From Saprospiraceae bacterium (GTDB lineage: Bacteria > Bacteroidota > Bacteroidia > Chitinophagales > Saprospiraceae), in NCBI GenBank assembly GCA_020630735.1, contig JAHDIP010000022.1, positions 1 through 45,274 on the forward strand: a stretch of DNA of 45,274 bases, written 5' to 3'. The position numbers were made by a program, and so were the translations under genes. Shown piece by piece: positions 9,050 through 19,109 of this stretch. A model generated the notes under the pieces. The model saw only the letters and a list, made by a program, of their open reading frames with translations. It searched no databases and was not told the origin of the DNA. Positions within the stretch are counted from its first letter, which is position 1, and each line of letters begins with the position of its first letter.

Positions 9050-10318
9050 TTATAAGTCGAAACCAATATCTTTTCTAAAATACTTGCCTTCAAAATCGAT
9101 TAAATGAGCGTTTTTGTTGGAAGTTATAAGTGCCTCTTTAAAGTCCTTTCCGTAAGAGGTAACAGCAATAACTCTACCGCCATTAGTCAGTATAGTATTG
9201 TCTACGGTTTTAGTGCCAGCATGAAAAATAATGCTATCTTCTACTTGTTCAAAACCTGCAATTGCTTTTCCTTTTTCGTAGGCTTCAGGATAACCGCCTG
9301 ATACTAACATAATAGTTGTTGCTGCTCGTTCATCAATATCAATAGTAGAGCTTTTGAGTGTTCCGTTATCAAGTCGAAGAAATAAATCGACAAGGTCATT
9401 TTTTAAACGAGGTAAGACTACTTCTGTTTCAGGGTCACCCATTCTGCAATTGTATTCAATGACATAAGGCTCATTTTTAACAGATATTAAACCAATAAAG
9501 ACAAATCCTTTGTAGATGATTTCTTTTTCTTTTAGACCACGAATGGTAGGTTGGATTATACGTTCATCAACTTTTTTCATTAAAGTAGCATCGACAAAAG
9601 CGACAGGAGAAACGGCGCCCATTCCACCTGTGTTGAGGCCTTTATCACCTTCTCCTATTCGTTTATAATCTTTAGCAATCGGAAGCACTTTATAGTCTTT
9701 TCCATCAGTTAGCACAAAAACAGAAAACTCAATACCATCCAAAAAGGCTTCGATTACAACAGTGGTACTCGCATCACCAAACTTACCATTAAGCATAGAT
9801 TTTAGCTCTTCTTTTGCTTTTTCTTTATCGTCCAAAATAAGTACACCTTTTCCTGCTGCTAAGCCATCAGCCTTAAGCACAATAGGGGGCTGTTGAGTAT
9901 CAATAAAAGCTAATCCTTTCTGGAGTGTTTCAGTCGTAAACTCTTGATAAGCCGCTGTAGGAATATTAAAATCTTGCATAAATTTTTTGGCATATGCTTT
10001 ACTTCCTTCGAGCATTGCTCCTTCTTTTGATGGACCAATGATAATGATATCTTTGGTTTGAGGATCATTTTTAAGGAAATTATAGATTCCTTTTACAAGT
10101 GGTGCTTCAGGGCCAACGACGATCATCGTTATTTTTTGGGCTATTGCAAAAGCCTTTATTTGGTCAAAATCATTGGGGTTTAGGTCTATATTAGTGCCAC
10201 AAGATGCTGTACCAGCATTACCAGGAGCAATAAATAATTGTTGACAAAGTGCACTTTGATTGATCTTCCAAGAAAAGGCATGTTCACGACCTCCTCCTCC
10301 AAGTATTAGTATGTTCAT
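9050..10318 (-). CDS. purD: Phosphoribosylamine--glycine ligase (GAR synthetase)
   Basis: This cytoplasmic ATP-grasp enzyme joins glycine to 5-phosphoribosylamine in purine synthesis. The 422-residue product begins [15 protein letters not shown], the PurD N-domain signature. It contains [13 protein letters not shown], an ATP-grasp core with [24 protein letters not shown], and the metal-binding [17 protein letters not shown]. Length is normal for the family. I chose the ATG at 10318 rather than an in-frame TTG two codons upstream, because the conserved N-terminus starts right there. It is first in a minus-strand unit with murF-alr, whose start is six bases past the stop and in the same frame. 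A TATCTTTG element 26 bases upstream is the likely promoter. Confidence 0.95.
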   Translation of the reverse strand: MNILILGGGGREHAFSWKINQSALCQQLFIAPGNAGTASCGTNIDLNPNDFDQIKAFAIAQKITMIVVGPEAPLVKGIYNFLKNDPQTKDIIIIGPSKEGAMLEGSKAYAKKFMQDFNIPTAAYQEFTTETLQKGLAFIDTQQPPIVLKADGLAAGKGVLILDDKEKAKEELKSMLNGKFGDASTTVVIEAFLDGIEFSVFVLTDGKDYKVLPIAKDYKRIGEGDKGLNTGGMGAVSPVAFVDATLMKKVDERIIQPTIRGLKEKEIIYKGFVFIGLISVKNEPYVIEYNCRMGDPETEVVLPRLKNDLVDLFLRLDNGTLKSSTIDIDERAATTIMLVSGGYPEAYEKGKAIAGFEQVEDSIIFHAGTKTVDNTILTNGGRVIAVTSYGKDFKEALITSNKNAHLIDFEGKYFRKDIGFDL

Positions 10319-10343
10319 CTGCAAACTATTTTAAATTTTGGGA

Positions 10344-10351
10344 CAAAGATA
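10344..10351 (-). promoter_or_regulatory. Candidate -7 element of the purD-murF/alr promoter
   Basis: On the minus strand this reads TATCTTTG, an exact match to TAnnTTTG, followed by GTCCC and then the purD ATG at 10318. No convincing -33 TTTG is visible 19-21 bases upstream. It lies in the divergent purD-ruvA gap. Confidence 0.5.
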
Positions 10352-10397
10352 ATAAAGTGAGAGATAGCTGTATTGTAAAAATATTCTTTTAATCTTT

Positions 10398-10425
10398 TTG
10401 TAATGTCTGCTTTTACTTACCTTCG
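10398..10425 (+). promoter_or_regulatory. Candidate ruvA promoter
   Basis: A TTTTTG ending at 10400 and a TACCTTCG at 10418-10425 resemble the Bacteroidota -33 (TTTG) and -7 (TAnnTTTG, one mismatch) elements. The spacer of 17 bases is slightly short. The ruvA ATG follows 24 bases later. Confidence 0.4.
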
Positions 10426-10449
10426 TGACGCATTTTTATTTATTCTCAT

Positions 10450-11040
10450 ATGATTTCATACATAAAAGGTCTAATTACTTTCAAAAATCCTGCTTACATT
10501 ATTGTCGAAACAGGTGGTATTGGCTATCATGTCAACATCAGTTTGAATACCTATACACAAGTTGAAAAGTTAGAACATGTAAAAATACTTACTCATTTAC
10601 ATATAAAAGAGGATAGTCATACGTTGTATGGCTTTGCAGATGAGGCAGAACGGAGTATTTTTCGGAACTTATTATCAGTATCAGGTATAGGAACGAATAC
10701 AGCACGGATACTTTTGTCATCTATGACTGCTGATGAGGTAAGAGCGGCAATAGTAGGAGAAGATGTGATGGCATTTAAGAAAGTAAAAGGTGTAGGACCG
10801 AAAACCGCAAAACGGGTAATTTTGGACTTAAAGGACAAGATTATGAAAGAATCTGGGGATACACCTTTATCTATTACGCCTAAAGACAATACAATAAGAA
10901 ATGAAGCGTTATCTGCATTAGTAGCGTTAGGATTCGCAAAAATAAAAGTCCAGAAAACCCTCAATAAAATTTTGAGCGAACAAGCCGAAGTAAATAGCGT
11001 AGAAGATTTAATAAAAATTGCGCTCAAGCAACTTTCTTAG
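10450..11040 (+). CDS. ruvA: Holliday junction branch migration protein RuvA
   Basis: The 196-residue product has the normal RuvA length and layout: an N-terminal OB-fold starting MISYIKGLI, with HLHIKEDSHTLYGFADEAE at its end; tandem helix-hairpin-helix motifs (LLSVSGIGTNTARILLS and FKKVKGVGPKTAKRVILDLKDK); a flexible linker; and the C-terminal RuvB-contacting domain (ALSALVALGF). RuvA tetramers hold Holliday junctions and load the RuvB motor for branch migration. No ruvB or ruvC is in the window. It lies immediately upstream of sprA on the same strand, a neighbourhood I recall from other Bacteroidota; a functional link is not implied. The 331-base gap and its leader suggest separate control of sprA. 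Confidence 0.96.
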   Translation: MISYIKGLITFKNPAYIIVETGGIGYHVNISLNTYTQVEKLEHVKILTHLHIKEDSHTLYGFADEAERSIFRNLLSVSGIGTNTARILLSSMTADEVRAAIVGEDVMAFKKVKGVGPKTAKRVILDLKDKIMKESGDTPLSITPKDNTIRNEALSALVALGFAKIKVQKTLNKILSEQAEVNSVEDLIKIALKQLS

Positions 11041-11371
11041 TAGGCATCTTAAGCAATTTGTCTATTCCCTGCCCGAGGCAGAGATTTCAAAGTATGTAAA
11101 AAATCAAACATATTATGAGCTTTCTCGTATTTAAGGAAAGCTTAATGTTTATTTGTGTTATTACTAGGAAATAATAACTAGAATAATGTTTTTCAAACCT
11201 TTTTCATTTTTGGGTTCAAATGACTCAAAATTGTTAAAGTTTTGGGCTTTAATCAAAGATAACAACTATCAACGTTACCTTTTAGTAATAACTATTGATC
11301 ATTATAATAGTATTTAAATTTAACAAGTATCGTAAAGAATACGGTACTTCAATACTCTGAGAGTCGTCATT
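11041..11371 (+). other. ruvA-sprA intergenic region with a leader hairpin
   Basis: This 331-base stretch has no supportable gene. It contains a small CTGCC/GGCAG hairpin near 11070-11085 without a T run. Near its end is a 10-bp inverted repeat (11325-11334 and 11340-11349, one G-T pair, 5-base loop) only 22 bases before the sprA ATG. The second hairpin would sit in the sprA leader mRNA and could affect ribosome access. No exact TAnnTTTG with a good -33 partner was found, so the sprA promoter is unplaced. Confidence 0.5.
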
Positions 11372-14300
11372 ATGAATCAAGGACCTTTTTTACTCTGCAT
11401 TCTATTTGTATTAGGATTGTTCTCTACCATTTTTGCGAATGGTGGACACTCCAACTTATCTGATCCGTATATACCTGAATATGTTGTTGTTACACAAGAT
11501 ACGGTACCACCTATTGAAGACCGATATGGTGACTTTATTAATGATTCTGGTAATAATCCTTTCGATCTGAAGGATCCTAATGTCATAGATCAAAAAGTAG
11601 AGTATGACCCAGAATCAGGATATTATATCATTTCCGAAAAAATTGGCGATGATTATTTTCGTATGCCAACATATATGACTTTTGAGGAATATCTCGATTG
11701 GCGGGCAAAAAAACAACAACAGGATTATTTTGATCGTCTTGCAGGAGTAAGTACTGGCGATGGTAGTTCGGGGGAACTTATCGATCCTATTGAAAAATAT
11801 GATATAAAAAACAGTTTAGTTGATCGTCTTTTTGGTGGTACAGCTGTAGATATACGCCCACAAGGTAATATTGATCTTACCTTCGGAGTTGATTTTCAAC
11901 GAGTAGACAATCCTATCTTGACTTTACGTCAACGTCGTCAAGGAGGATTTGATTTTGATATGGGGATTCAGATGAACGTTACAGGTAAAATTGGTGAAAA
12001 GTTGAACTTGTCTACAAATTACAATACACAAGCAACATTTGATTTTGAAAATCAAATGAAGTTAGAGTATAATAGTGATGCTTTTACAGAAGATGAAATT
12101 ATAAAAAAGATAGAGGCGGGTAATGTAAGTTTACCACTTAGAGGTTCGCTTATTCAAGGTAGTCAGAGTTTGTTTGGTTTGAAAACAGAGTTGCAGTTTG
12201 GTAAGTTACGACTGACAGGGGTTGCATCTCAGCAAAAATCGAAGCGAGAAGAACTCCAAATACAAGGAGGTAGTCAGCTTCAAACATTTAGCGTACAAGC
12301 AGATGAATACGATGAAAACCGTCATTTTTTCCTTTCACATTATAATCGTGATGTCTTTACAGATGCTGTTTCCAATCTTCCTTATATCAATAGTTTGTTT
12401 AAGATAAACCGTATTGAAGTTTGGGTAACTAATGATAGAAATGTTACAGAAGGTGTGCGAGATATAGTAGCCTTAACAGATTTGGGTGAACCGACACGAA
12501 TCACCAATGATAATCCTTTATATCAAGCTCCACCATCTCCAAGACACTTAGATATTACAGGAGAAAATGCATTGCCAGGTAGAAATTTAAGTAATGTTTC
12601 TGCTAACGATTTATACGATGGTATCCTCAATAATTCGCAAACTCGTTTTTTAGATAGAGCAGTGTCTACTTTACAATCTCCAGCTTTTGGCTTTCAACAA
12701 GCAACAGACTTTGAAAAGGTAAGGGCAAGACCATTAGCACCAACAGAATTTACCTATCATCCTGAACTAGGATTCATTTCTGTAAATGTAAACTTAAGAC
12801 CTGATCAAGTATTGGGAGTGGCTTATGAGTATACCTATAATGGAGAAATTTATACCGTTGGTGAGTTTAGTAATGATATACCAATTAGTGAAGATACGCT
12901 GAATGTCTTATATGTGAAAATGCTAAAGAGTACAACCCAGCGAGTAGATGTACCTTCGTGGGATTTGATGATGAAAAACGTCTACTCTATTGGAGCATTC
13001 CAAGTTAGCCAACAAGACTTTAAATTAGATATATTTTATGAAGATCCGGGAGGAGGACAAAAACGATTCTTGCCCGAAACAAATTTAGAAGGAGAGCCTC
13101 TATTACGAGTGTTCAATCTCGATAAACTTAATGTACAAGGAGACCCCCAACCCGATGGAATATTTGACTTCGTACCTGGAGTAACTATTAATACTCGAAA
13201 TGGACGGGTCATGTTTCCTGTATTAGAACCGTTTGGAACAGACTTGAGTGAAAAGATAGAAGGAGATGTTTTCAAACGACGATATTCCTATCAAGAGTTG
13301 TATGACTCTACCATTACAAGGGCGAGAGAATATCCCGAATTTAACCGATTTACCATTCGAGGTAGTTACAAATCAAGTGTGTCCTCCGAAATATCCTTAG
13401 GAGCTTTTAACTTGCCCCAAGGATCGGTAAGAGTACGAGCAGGTGGTCAAGTACTTATAGAAGGACAAGACTATGAAGTAGATTATAATATTGGTCGAGT
13501 AAAAATATTAAGAGATGATATCCTTAATTCTGGTGTACCGATTAATGTCTCCTTTGAAGATAATACGCTCTTCGGTTTCCAGACCAAGACTCTTCTAGGG
13601 CTTCGAGCCGATTATGAAATCAATAAAAACTTTAACATAGGAGGTACTTATTTACATTTATTTGAACGACCATTCACACAAAAGGTAAATATTGGGGATG
13701 ACCCGATTAATAACCGAGTTGTTGGATTAGATATCAACTATAGTAAAGAAGCTCCTTGGCTTACTCGTTTTGTTGATCGCATTCCACTCATTGATACAAA
13801 AGAAGCATCAAACATCTCCTTTATGGCGGAAGTTGCTGCCTTAAAACCAGGGCACTCCAGTGCTGTAAACCAAGGAGAAGATGCTGATGGAAATAAAGAT
13901 AAAGGAGGTATTGTTTATCTCGACGATTTTGAAGGAAGTGCTAGTTCTTTTGACCTGAGAACACCAGCTAACAGATGGATTTTATCATCTGTCCCTCAAA
14001 ATGATTTGCAAAACAATAACCCAGGCTTTCCCGAAGCAAATGTGATTGATTCTACACTCTATGGTGTCAATCGTGCAAAATTAAACTGGTATCGTGTAGA
14101 CCAAAGTGTCCTTAGTCAACAGGATCAAAGTGATCGTTATGCAAGAATAGTACGACAAGAAGAAGTATTCCCTAACCTTCAAGTACAACCAGGGCAATTA
14201 GGTAATATACAATCATTTGATTTGACGTATTACCCTGACGAGAGAGGTCCATATAATTTTGATTTACCAGGTGGTACTCAATATTCTGCTGGTTTAAATA

Positions 14301-17300
14301 ATGATGGAAAATTAATCGCTCCAGAAACTAGATGGGCTGGTATTATGCGAGATCTAAATACAAATGATTTTCAAGCTGCAAATATTGAGTATTTAGAGTT
14401 TTGGGTGCTTAATCCTTTTATGGATAAGGCTGATGGTGACCAAGTTTCTGGTCCTGGTAATATTTACATCAACTTAGGTAATGTATCAGAAGATATTTTG
14501 CGAGATTCTCGTTTGTTTTTTGAAAATGGTTTACGTGATAATGCTCGTACGGATACTACAGAATGGGGACGTATACCTAGAACACAGGCGGTTACTAATG
14601 CCTTCGATAACGAACCTGCAAATAGAGTAAAACAAGATGTTGGTTTAGATGGGTTCGATAATGTTGGTGAGCGAGAACATTTCGCTGACGTATTAGCAGT
14701 TTATGAAGCAAATTTAACACCGAATGCCTTCAATGAGATCAATGCCGATCCATCGAATGATGATTTTGTTTACTTTAATGATGAGGCTTTTGGTGATGAT
14801 GATGGCGTTTATGCAAGATATTCTAGGTTCAATAATCCTGAAGGAAACTCAAAAGCTGCAGATGGTAATCAGTTTTCTTCCGCAACGAACCTTCCAGATA
14901 CAGAAGATATTAATAATGATAATACGCTAAACGAAACGGAATCATACTTTCAATATAAAATTCCAATCGAACCAGATGGTGTAGGAGGGATGGAATTCAA
15001 TCAATTTGTTGTTGATTCTATTCAGGGAGCTGAAGATACTTGGTATCGAATTAAAGTACCACTTAATCAATTTACGAGTAAAGTAGGTGGTATTCAAGAT
15101 TTTCGTTCTATTCGTTTTATCAGAATGTACATGAACGGATTTGATCAACGAACGACTTTCCGTTTTGCTCGGTTCGAACTAGTAAGAAACCAATGGAGAC
15201 GTTACCAACGACCATTCTCTTTTGTGGCTGATGCAGAAGATGAAGATAGTGGAACTTTGTTTGATGTGAATGCCGTCAACATTGAAGAAAATAGTAGTAA
15301 ATATCCATTTGCCTACGTGCTGCCACCAGGCATACAACGGGAGCGGTCTATTGGTGCTTTTCCTGATGTTTTACAAAACGAACAATCTCAGTCCATAGAA
15401 GTTTGTAATCTAAAACCAGGAGATGCTAGGGCCATTTATAAAATCATTAATCTCGATATGCGTGTATTCAAACGCCTTCAAATGTTTGTGCATGCAGAAG
15501 TAGATGTACCGCCTAGCGAAGGTATCGTCGATGAATCGGATTTAGGTTCAATTGCACCAGGTGAACTATCTATGTTTATTCGATTGGGTAGTGATTTTGA
15601 AAACAACTATTACGAGTATGAAATACCTTTAGAGATGTCTACTAATAGACAACTTGTACCAACTAGTGATGAATATAAGGAAGAAGTTTGGCTAGAAGGA
15701 AATAATGTCGATTTTCTACTCGAGTTATTTAAAAATGCAAAAGTTCAGCGAAACCAAGCGCAAGGAGTAGGACTTGACGAACGTTTTGGCATTATTGATC
15801 CCGACGATCCTGATAATAAAGTAGTCGTAAAAGGTAATCCAAATTTAGGTCTTGTAAAAGGAGTAATGATAGGTGTTCGAAATAATCGTCCTTCCGATCT
15901 TATTTGTGCACAAGTTTGGGTCAACGAATTAAGAGTTAATGGTTTTGATGAACGTGGCGGATTAGCTGCATTGGCTCGTTTGGATATGCAATTAGCAGAT
16001 TTCGGTAATGTTTCTCTTTCTGGAAACTTTTCAAGTATCGGTTGGGGATCATTAGAGCAAAAAGTAGCGCAAAGAGCACGAGAAGAAGTACTACAATATG
16101 ATGCTGCAACTAGTTTAGAATTAGGTAAATTTTTACCTGAAAAATCAGGTATTAAAATCCCATTCTATGCACAGTACTCCAATACAACACGTACACCAGA
16201 ATATGATCCTTATGATCTCGATATTCCACTCAAAGAAAAACTGGCGGCAGAACCTGATAAACAAACTAGAGATGAAATAAAAGAACAAGCGGTTGACTAT
16301 ACGTCGATTAAGAGTATGAACTTTACGAATGTGCGTAAAGAACGAACCAATACAGAACGGACACCGATGCCTTGGGATATAGAAAACTTTAGTTTCACCT
16401 ATGCATATTCTCAAACAGAACGACGAGATCCTATTATCGCAAGTGACAAATTAGACACACATAGGGGAGCTGTTGATTATTCTTATTCTAGAAAACCAAC
16501 ATATATCACTCCATTGAGTTTTATCAAAAAGGATAAGTACCTGAAATTATTTACAGAATTTAATTTTAATCCATTACCAAATGCCTTTACGTTCAATACG
16601 GCAATGGATCGACAAATATCAGAAACACGTTATCGTTTTGCAGGTGACGATCCGGCTTTCAATACATTCTTTAATAAACGGTTTACTTGGGACCGTAACT
16701 ATAACCTTCAATGGGATTTGACAAAATCATTGAAAGTCAACTTTAGTGCAATTAATAATTCGGTTATTGATGAATTGCCAAATTACGATCCGTTTGCAGA
16801 ACAGTTTAGTACAGAGCAACAACGAAAAGATTTCATTTGGGAAAACATCCAAAACTGGGGACGTACTAAAAATTATGGTCATACGGTAAATGCTAGTTAC
16901 ACCTTACCAATGAAGCACATTCCATTTATGGATTGGGTAACCGTAAAAGCACAATACGGCGGTACGTACAATTGGGCTTCTGGTGCTTACGGTGTCATTG
17001 ATTATGCTGGAGGTTATCAAACAGGTTTGATTGATACGATTGGTAATGTTATCCAAAATACACAGACTCGACAAATCAATGGAGACTTCGATTTTGAAAA
17101 ACTGTATAATAAATCAAAATACTTAAAAAAGATCAACTCAAAGAAAAGAAAAGGTAAAGGGAAAAGTGGTCTTTCAAGAGGTGGTAGAGGAGACAAAGAT
17201 AGCGACGATGAAGCTGATGATGGATCGGGTAAAAACAAAAAAGGTAAGTCCAGAAAAGGTCGTGATAAAGAAGAGTCTGATGATCGAAAAAAGAAAACAA

Positions 17301-18934
17301 AAGATGGCAAAGACGAATTAGCCCTTGGAGGAAAGGATGGGAAAGATAGTAAAGATGGCAAAGGCGGAAAAGACTCTAAAGGAAAGAACAATAAAAAAGA
17401 TAAGAAGAAAAAGGAGCGTGAACCTACTACTGCAGAACGGGTGATTCTTCGACCGCTGATGATGTTGCGTAAAGCTCGTCTCTCCTATTCTGAAAATTTT
17501 GGAACAACAATACCTGGCTATATGCCTCGTACACAACTCATGGGAATGGGGCGTGACTATTCTGCTCCAGGTTGGGATTTTGTGGCAGGGTGGCAACCAG
17601 ATATCAATCCATTTGCTTCACAAACGGATAATGATTGGTTGAATCGTGCAGCAGGTAAAGAATGGATTACGGAAAACATTTTCCTTAATCAACAAGTCCT
17701 TCAAAACTATTCACAAAACTATGACGGAAAAATAACCATTGAACCATTTAATGATTTTCGTTTAGAATTGGAGGCAAATAAACAGTTTACAGAAAACAGT
17801 TCACTCTACTTTAGAGATACAACCTTGTTTGATGATCCTAATGACCTTTATGGAGATCTCGTCCATAGTGTCCCAAGAGATGTTGGTTCTTATACGATCT
17901 CTTATTTTGCAATGAACACCCTTTTTGATAGCGACATTTTTGGACTATTTGAACAGTTTAGTACCAATAGGGAAGTTATTTCTAGTCGTTTGGGTGCATC
18001 GACAGGTAATACAGGATCGCATAGTGAAGATGAAGGCTATCTCGATGGTTTTGGTCAAAACCAACTAGATGTACTTATTCCTGCATTCCTTTCAACTTAT
18101 ACAGGAAAAGATCCTAATACGTTTGATTTAGACGTATTCAAAACATTACCAAAACTGAACTGGAGACTAACGTACAATGGACTATCAAAATTAGATATGT
18201 TCAAAGATATCTTCCAAAGTGTAAGTTTGAGTCATGCTTATCGGTCAACGCTTACGATGAATTCGTTTAATACGAATGCGGAGTTTATTGGCAACAATGC
18301 TAGTGTCTATCAAACTCGTAATGATCTGACAGATAATTATGAGTCTCGTTTTGAGATTCCTCAAATTACGATTAGTGAACAGTTTTCTCCGCTTATTGGT
18401 TTAGACATTCGTTTGAAAAACGATATGAATTTCCGAACCGACTTTAAGAAAGCTCGTAACTTAGATATGATTTTCAGATCGAACCAGTTGAGTGAAACGA
18501 AAACTACAGAATATGTAATTGGTTTTGGATATCGTATCAAAGATGCTTACATCAGTTTCTTACATCCTAACGATAAGAAAAAGAAGAAGCGTAAGAAGAA
18601 GAAAGGTAAAAAAGGAAAGAATAAAAAAGATGATGATAAAGACGATGATAAAGATGCCGAAAAAGAACAAGGTCATGCACTAAACTTTAAGTTTGACTTC
18701 TCTTATCGTGATGACATTACAGTAAATCACTTCTTAAGTGAATCGGATCAAGAACCAATTCCAACTAGAGGTGCGCGAACTATTCGTATTTCGCCTTCAG
18801 TTGATTACGATATTAATAAACGATTAAACGTTCGTTTATTCTATGACTATAGTAAAACTAATCCTAAAACATCTGCTTCGTTCCCGATTACAACGACACA
18901 AGCGGGGGTTACTATCCGATTCTCTTTACAGTAA
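11372..18934 (+). CDS. sprA: SprA, outer-membrane translocon of the type IX secretion system
   Basis: SprA forms the giant beta-barrel (36 strands in the known Flavobacterium structure) through which folded T9SS cargo crosses the outer membrane; it is also needed for gliding in gliding species. The 2520-residue product has a signal peptide (about 1-22), then family features: GGTAVDIRPQGNIDLTFG (about 155-172), LPLRGSLIQGSQSLFGLKTE (about 251-270), KGGIVYLDDFEGSASSFDLR (about 845-864), and a C-terminus ending in aromatic, barrel-like VTIRFSLQ. The length is somewhat above the roughly 2400 residues of Flavobacterium SprA. The excess is partly explained by a 100-residue Lys/Asp/Gly-rich insertion (about 1916-2018) and a second lysine/aspartate tract (about 2402-2433). 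A strong terminator follows. Cargo genes for the system occur nearby, starting with the subtilisin just downstream. Identification is firm; whether the cells glide is unknown. Confidence 0.95.
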   Translation: MNQGPFLLCILFVLGLFSTIFANGGHSNLSDPYIPEYVVVTQDTVPPIEDRYGDFINDSGNNPFDLKDPNVIDQKVEYDPESGYYIISEKIGDDYFRMPTYMTFEEYLDWRAKKQQQDYFDRLAGVSTGDGSSGELIDPIEKYDIKNSLVDRLFGGTAVDIRPQGNIDLTFGVDFQRVDNPILTLRQRRQGGFDFDMGIQMNVTGKIGEKLNLSTNYNTQATFDFENQMKLEYNSDAFTEDEIIKKIEAGNVSLPLRGSLIQGSQSLFGLKTELQFGKLRLTGVASQQKSKREELQIQGGSQLQTFSVQADEYDENRHFFLSHYNRDVFTDAVSNLPYINSLFKINRIEVWVTNDRNVTEGVRDIVALTDLGEPTRITNDNPLYQAPPSPRHLDITGENALPGRNLSNVSANDLYDGILNNSQTRFLDRAVSTLQSPAFGFQQATDFEKVRARPLAPTEFTYHPELGFISVNVNLRPDQVLGVAYEYTYNGEIYTVGEFSNDIPISEDTLNVLYVKMLKSTTQRVDVPSWDLMMKNVYSIGAFQVSQQDFKLDIFYEDPGGGQKRFLPETNLEGEPLLRVFNLDKLNVQGDPQPDGIFDFVPGVTINTRNGRVMFPVLEPFGTDLSEKIEGDVFKRRYSYQELYDSTITRAREYPEFNRFTIRGSYKSSVSSEISLGAFNLPQGSVRVRAGGQVLIEGQDYEVDYNIGRVKILRDDILNSGVPINVSFEDNTLFGFQTKTLLGLRADYEINKNFNIGGTYLHLFERPFTQKVNIGDDPINNRVVGLDINYSKEAPWLTRFVDRIPLIDTKEASNISFMAEVAALKPGHSSAVNQGEDADGNKDKGGIVYLDDFEGSASSFDLRTPANRWILSSVPQNDLQNNNPGFPEANVIDSTLYGVNRAKLNWYRVDQSVLSQQDQSDRYARIVRQEEVFPNLQVQPGQLGNIQSFDLTYYPDERGPYNFDLPGGTQYSAGLNNDGKLIAPETRWAGIMRDLNTNDFQAANIEYLEFWVLNPFMDKADGDQVSGPGNIYINLGNVSEDILRDSRLFFENGLRDNARTDTTEWGRIPRTQAVTNAFDNEPANRVKQDVGLDGFDNVGEREHFADVLAVYEANLTPNAFNEINADPSNDDFVYFNDEAFGDDDGVYARYSRFNNPEGNSKAADGNQFSSATNLPDTEDINNDNTLNETESYFQYKIPIEPDGVGGMEFNQFVVDSIQGAEDTWYRIKVPLNQFTSKVGGIQDFRSIRFIRMYMNGFDQRTTFRFARFELVRNQWRRYQRPFSFVADAEDEDSGTLFDVNAVNIEENSSKYPFAYVLPPGIQRERSIGAFPDVLQNEQSQSIEVCNLKPGDARAIYKIINLDMRVFKRLQMFVHAEVDVPPSEGIVDESDLGSIAPGELSMFIRLGSDFENNYYEYEIPLEMSTNRQLVPTSDEYKEEVWLEGNNVDFLLELFKNAKVQRNQAQGVGLDERFGIIDPDDPDNKVVVKGNPNLGLVKGVMIGVRNNRPSDLICAQVWVNELRVNGFDERGGLAALARLDMQLADFGNVSLSGNFSSIGWGSLEQKVAQRAREEVLQYDAATSLELGKFLPEKSGIKIPFYAQYSNTTRTPEYDPYDLDIPLKEKLAAEPDKQTRDEIKEQAVDYTSIKSMNFTNVRKERTNTERTPMPWDIENFSFTYAYSQTERRDPIIASDKLDTHRGAVDYSYSRKPTYITPLSFIKKDKYLKLFTEFNFNPLPNAFTFNTAMDRQISETRYRFAGDDPAFNTFFNKRFTWDRNYNLQWDLTKSLKVNFSAINNSVIDELPNYDPFAEQFSTEQQRKDFIWENIQNWGRTKNYGHTVNASYTLPMKHIPFMDWVTVKAQYGGTYNWASGAYGVIDYAGGYQTGLIDTIGNVIQNTQTRQINGDFDFEKLYNKSKYLKKINSKKRKGKGKSGLSRGGRGDKDSDDEADDGSGKNKKGKSRKGRDKEESDDRKKKTKDGKDELALGGKDGKDSKDGKGGKDSKGKNNKKDKKKKEREPTTAERVILRPLMMLRKARLSYSENFGTTIPGYMPRTQLMGMGRDYSAPGWDFVAGWQPDINPFASQTDNDWLNRAAGKEWITENIFLNQQVLQNYSQNYDGKITIEPFNDFRLELEANKQFTENSSLYFRDTTLFDDPNDLYGDLVHSVPRDVGSYTISYFAMNTLFDSDIFGLFEQFSTNREVISSRLGASTGNTGSHSEDEGYLDGFGQNQLDVLIPAFLSTYTGKDPNTFDLDVFKTLPKLNWRLTYNGLSKLDMFKDIFQSVSLSHAYRSTLTMNSFNTNAEFIGNNASVYQTRNDLTDNYESRFEIPQITISEQFSPLIGLDIRLKNDMNFRTDFKKARNLDMIFRSNQLSETKTTEYVIGFGYRIKDAYISFLHPNDKKKKKRKKKKGKKGKNKKDDDKDDDKDAEKEQGHALNFKFDFSYRDDITVNHFLSESDQEPIPTRGARTIRISPSVDYDINKRLNVRLFYDYSKTNPKTSASFPITTTQAGVTIRFSLQ
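17118..17424 (+). repeat. Lysine/aspartate/glycine low-complexity segment inside sprA
   Basis: Here the sprA codons are dominated by AAA, AAG, GAT, GAC and GGN, giving a run of short KDGKD, KGGKD and KKDKKKK motifs with no hydrophobic core. It is a disordered insertion within the barrel domain. A second, shorter tract of the same type lies at about 18575-18670. Both are in frame and uninterrupted. Confidence 0.85.
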
Positions 18935-18953
18935 TAGAAGAAGCAAATAGACT

Positions 18954-18991
18954 AAAAGCGGTCATCAGATATACTTCTGGTGACCGCTTTT
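18954..18991 (+). terminator. Intrinsic terminator of sprA
   Basis: A 16-bp stem (18954-18969 and 18976-18991, one G-T wobble, 6-base loop) with an AAAA 5' arm and TTTT 3' arm lies 20 bases after the sprA stop. It should separate sprA from the subtilisin gene. Confidence 0.85.
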
Positions 18992-19109
18992 GATTTAGCT
19001 CACTTAGGGTTTGTGTATAGATGCTGACAGAAGGAATATAAATGAATCGACTCTTTGTGAAATTTAGTATTTTTAATCTTTCAAAACGAAAAACCTTAAC
19101 AGAGAAATT

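Noticed and set aside
10617-11027. 136-residue frame antisense to ruvA
   Set aside because: It lies wholly inside a confidently identified gene and has no protein-like features.
17017-17391. 124-residue minus-strand frame rich in Ser, Phe and Pro opposite sprA
   Set aside because: It is the antisense of the Lys/Asp-rich insertion of sprA and resembles no protein.
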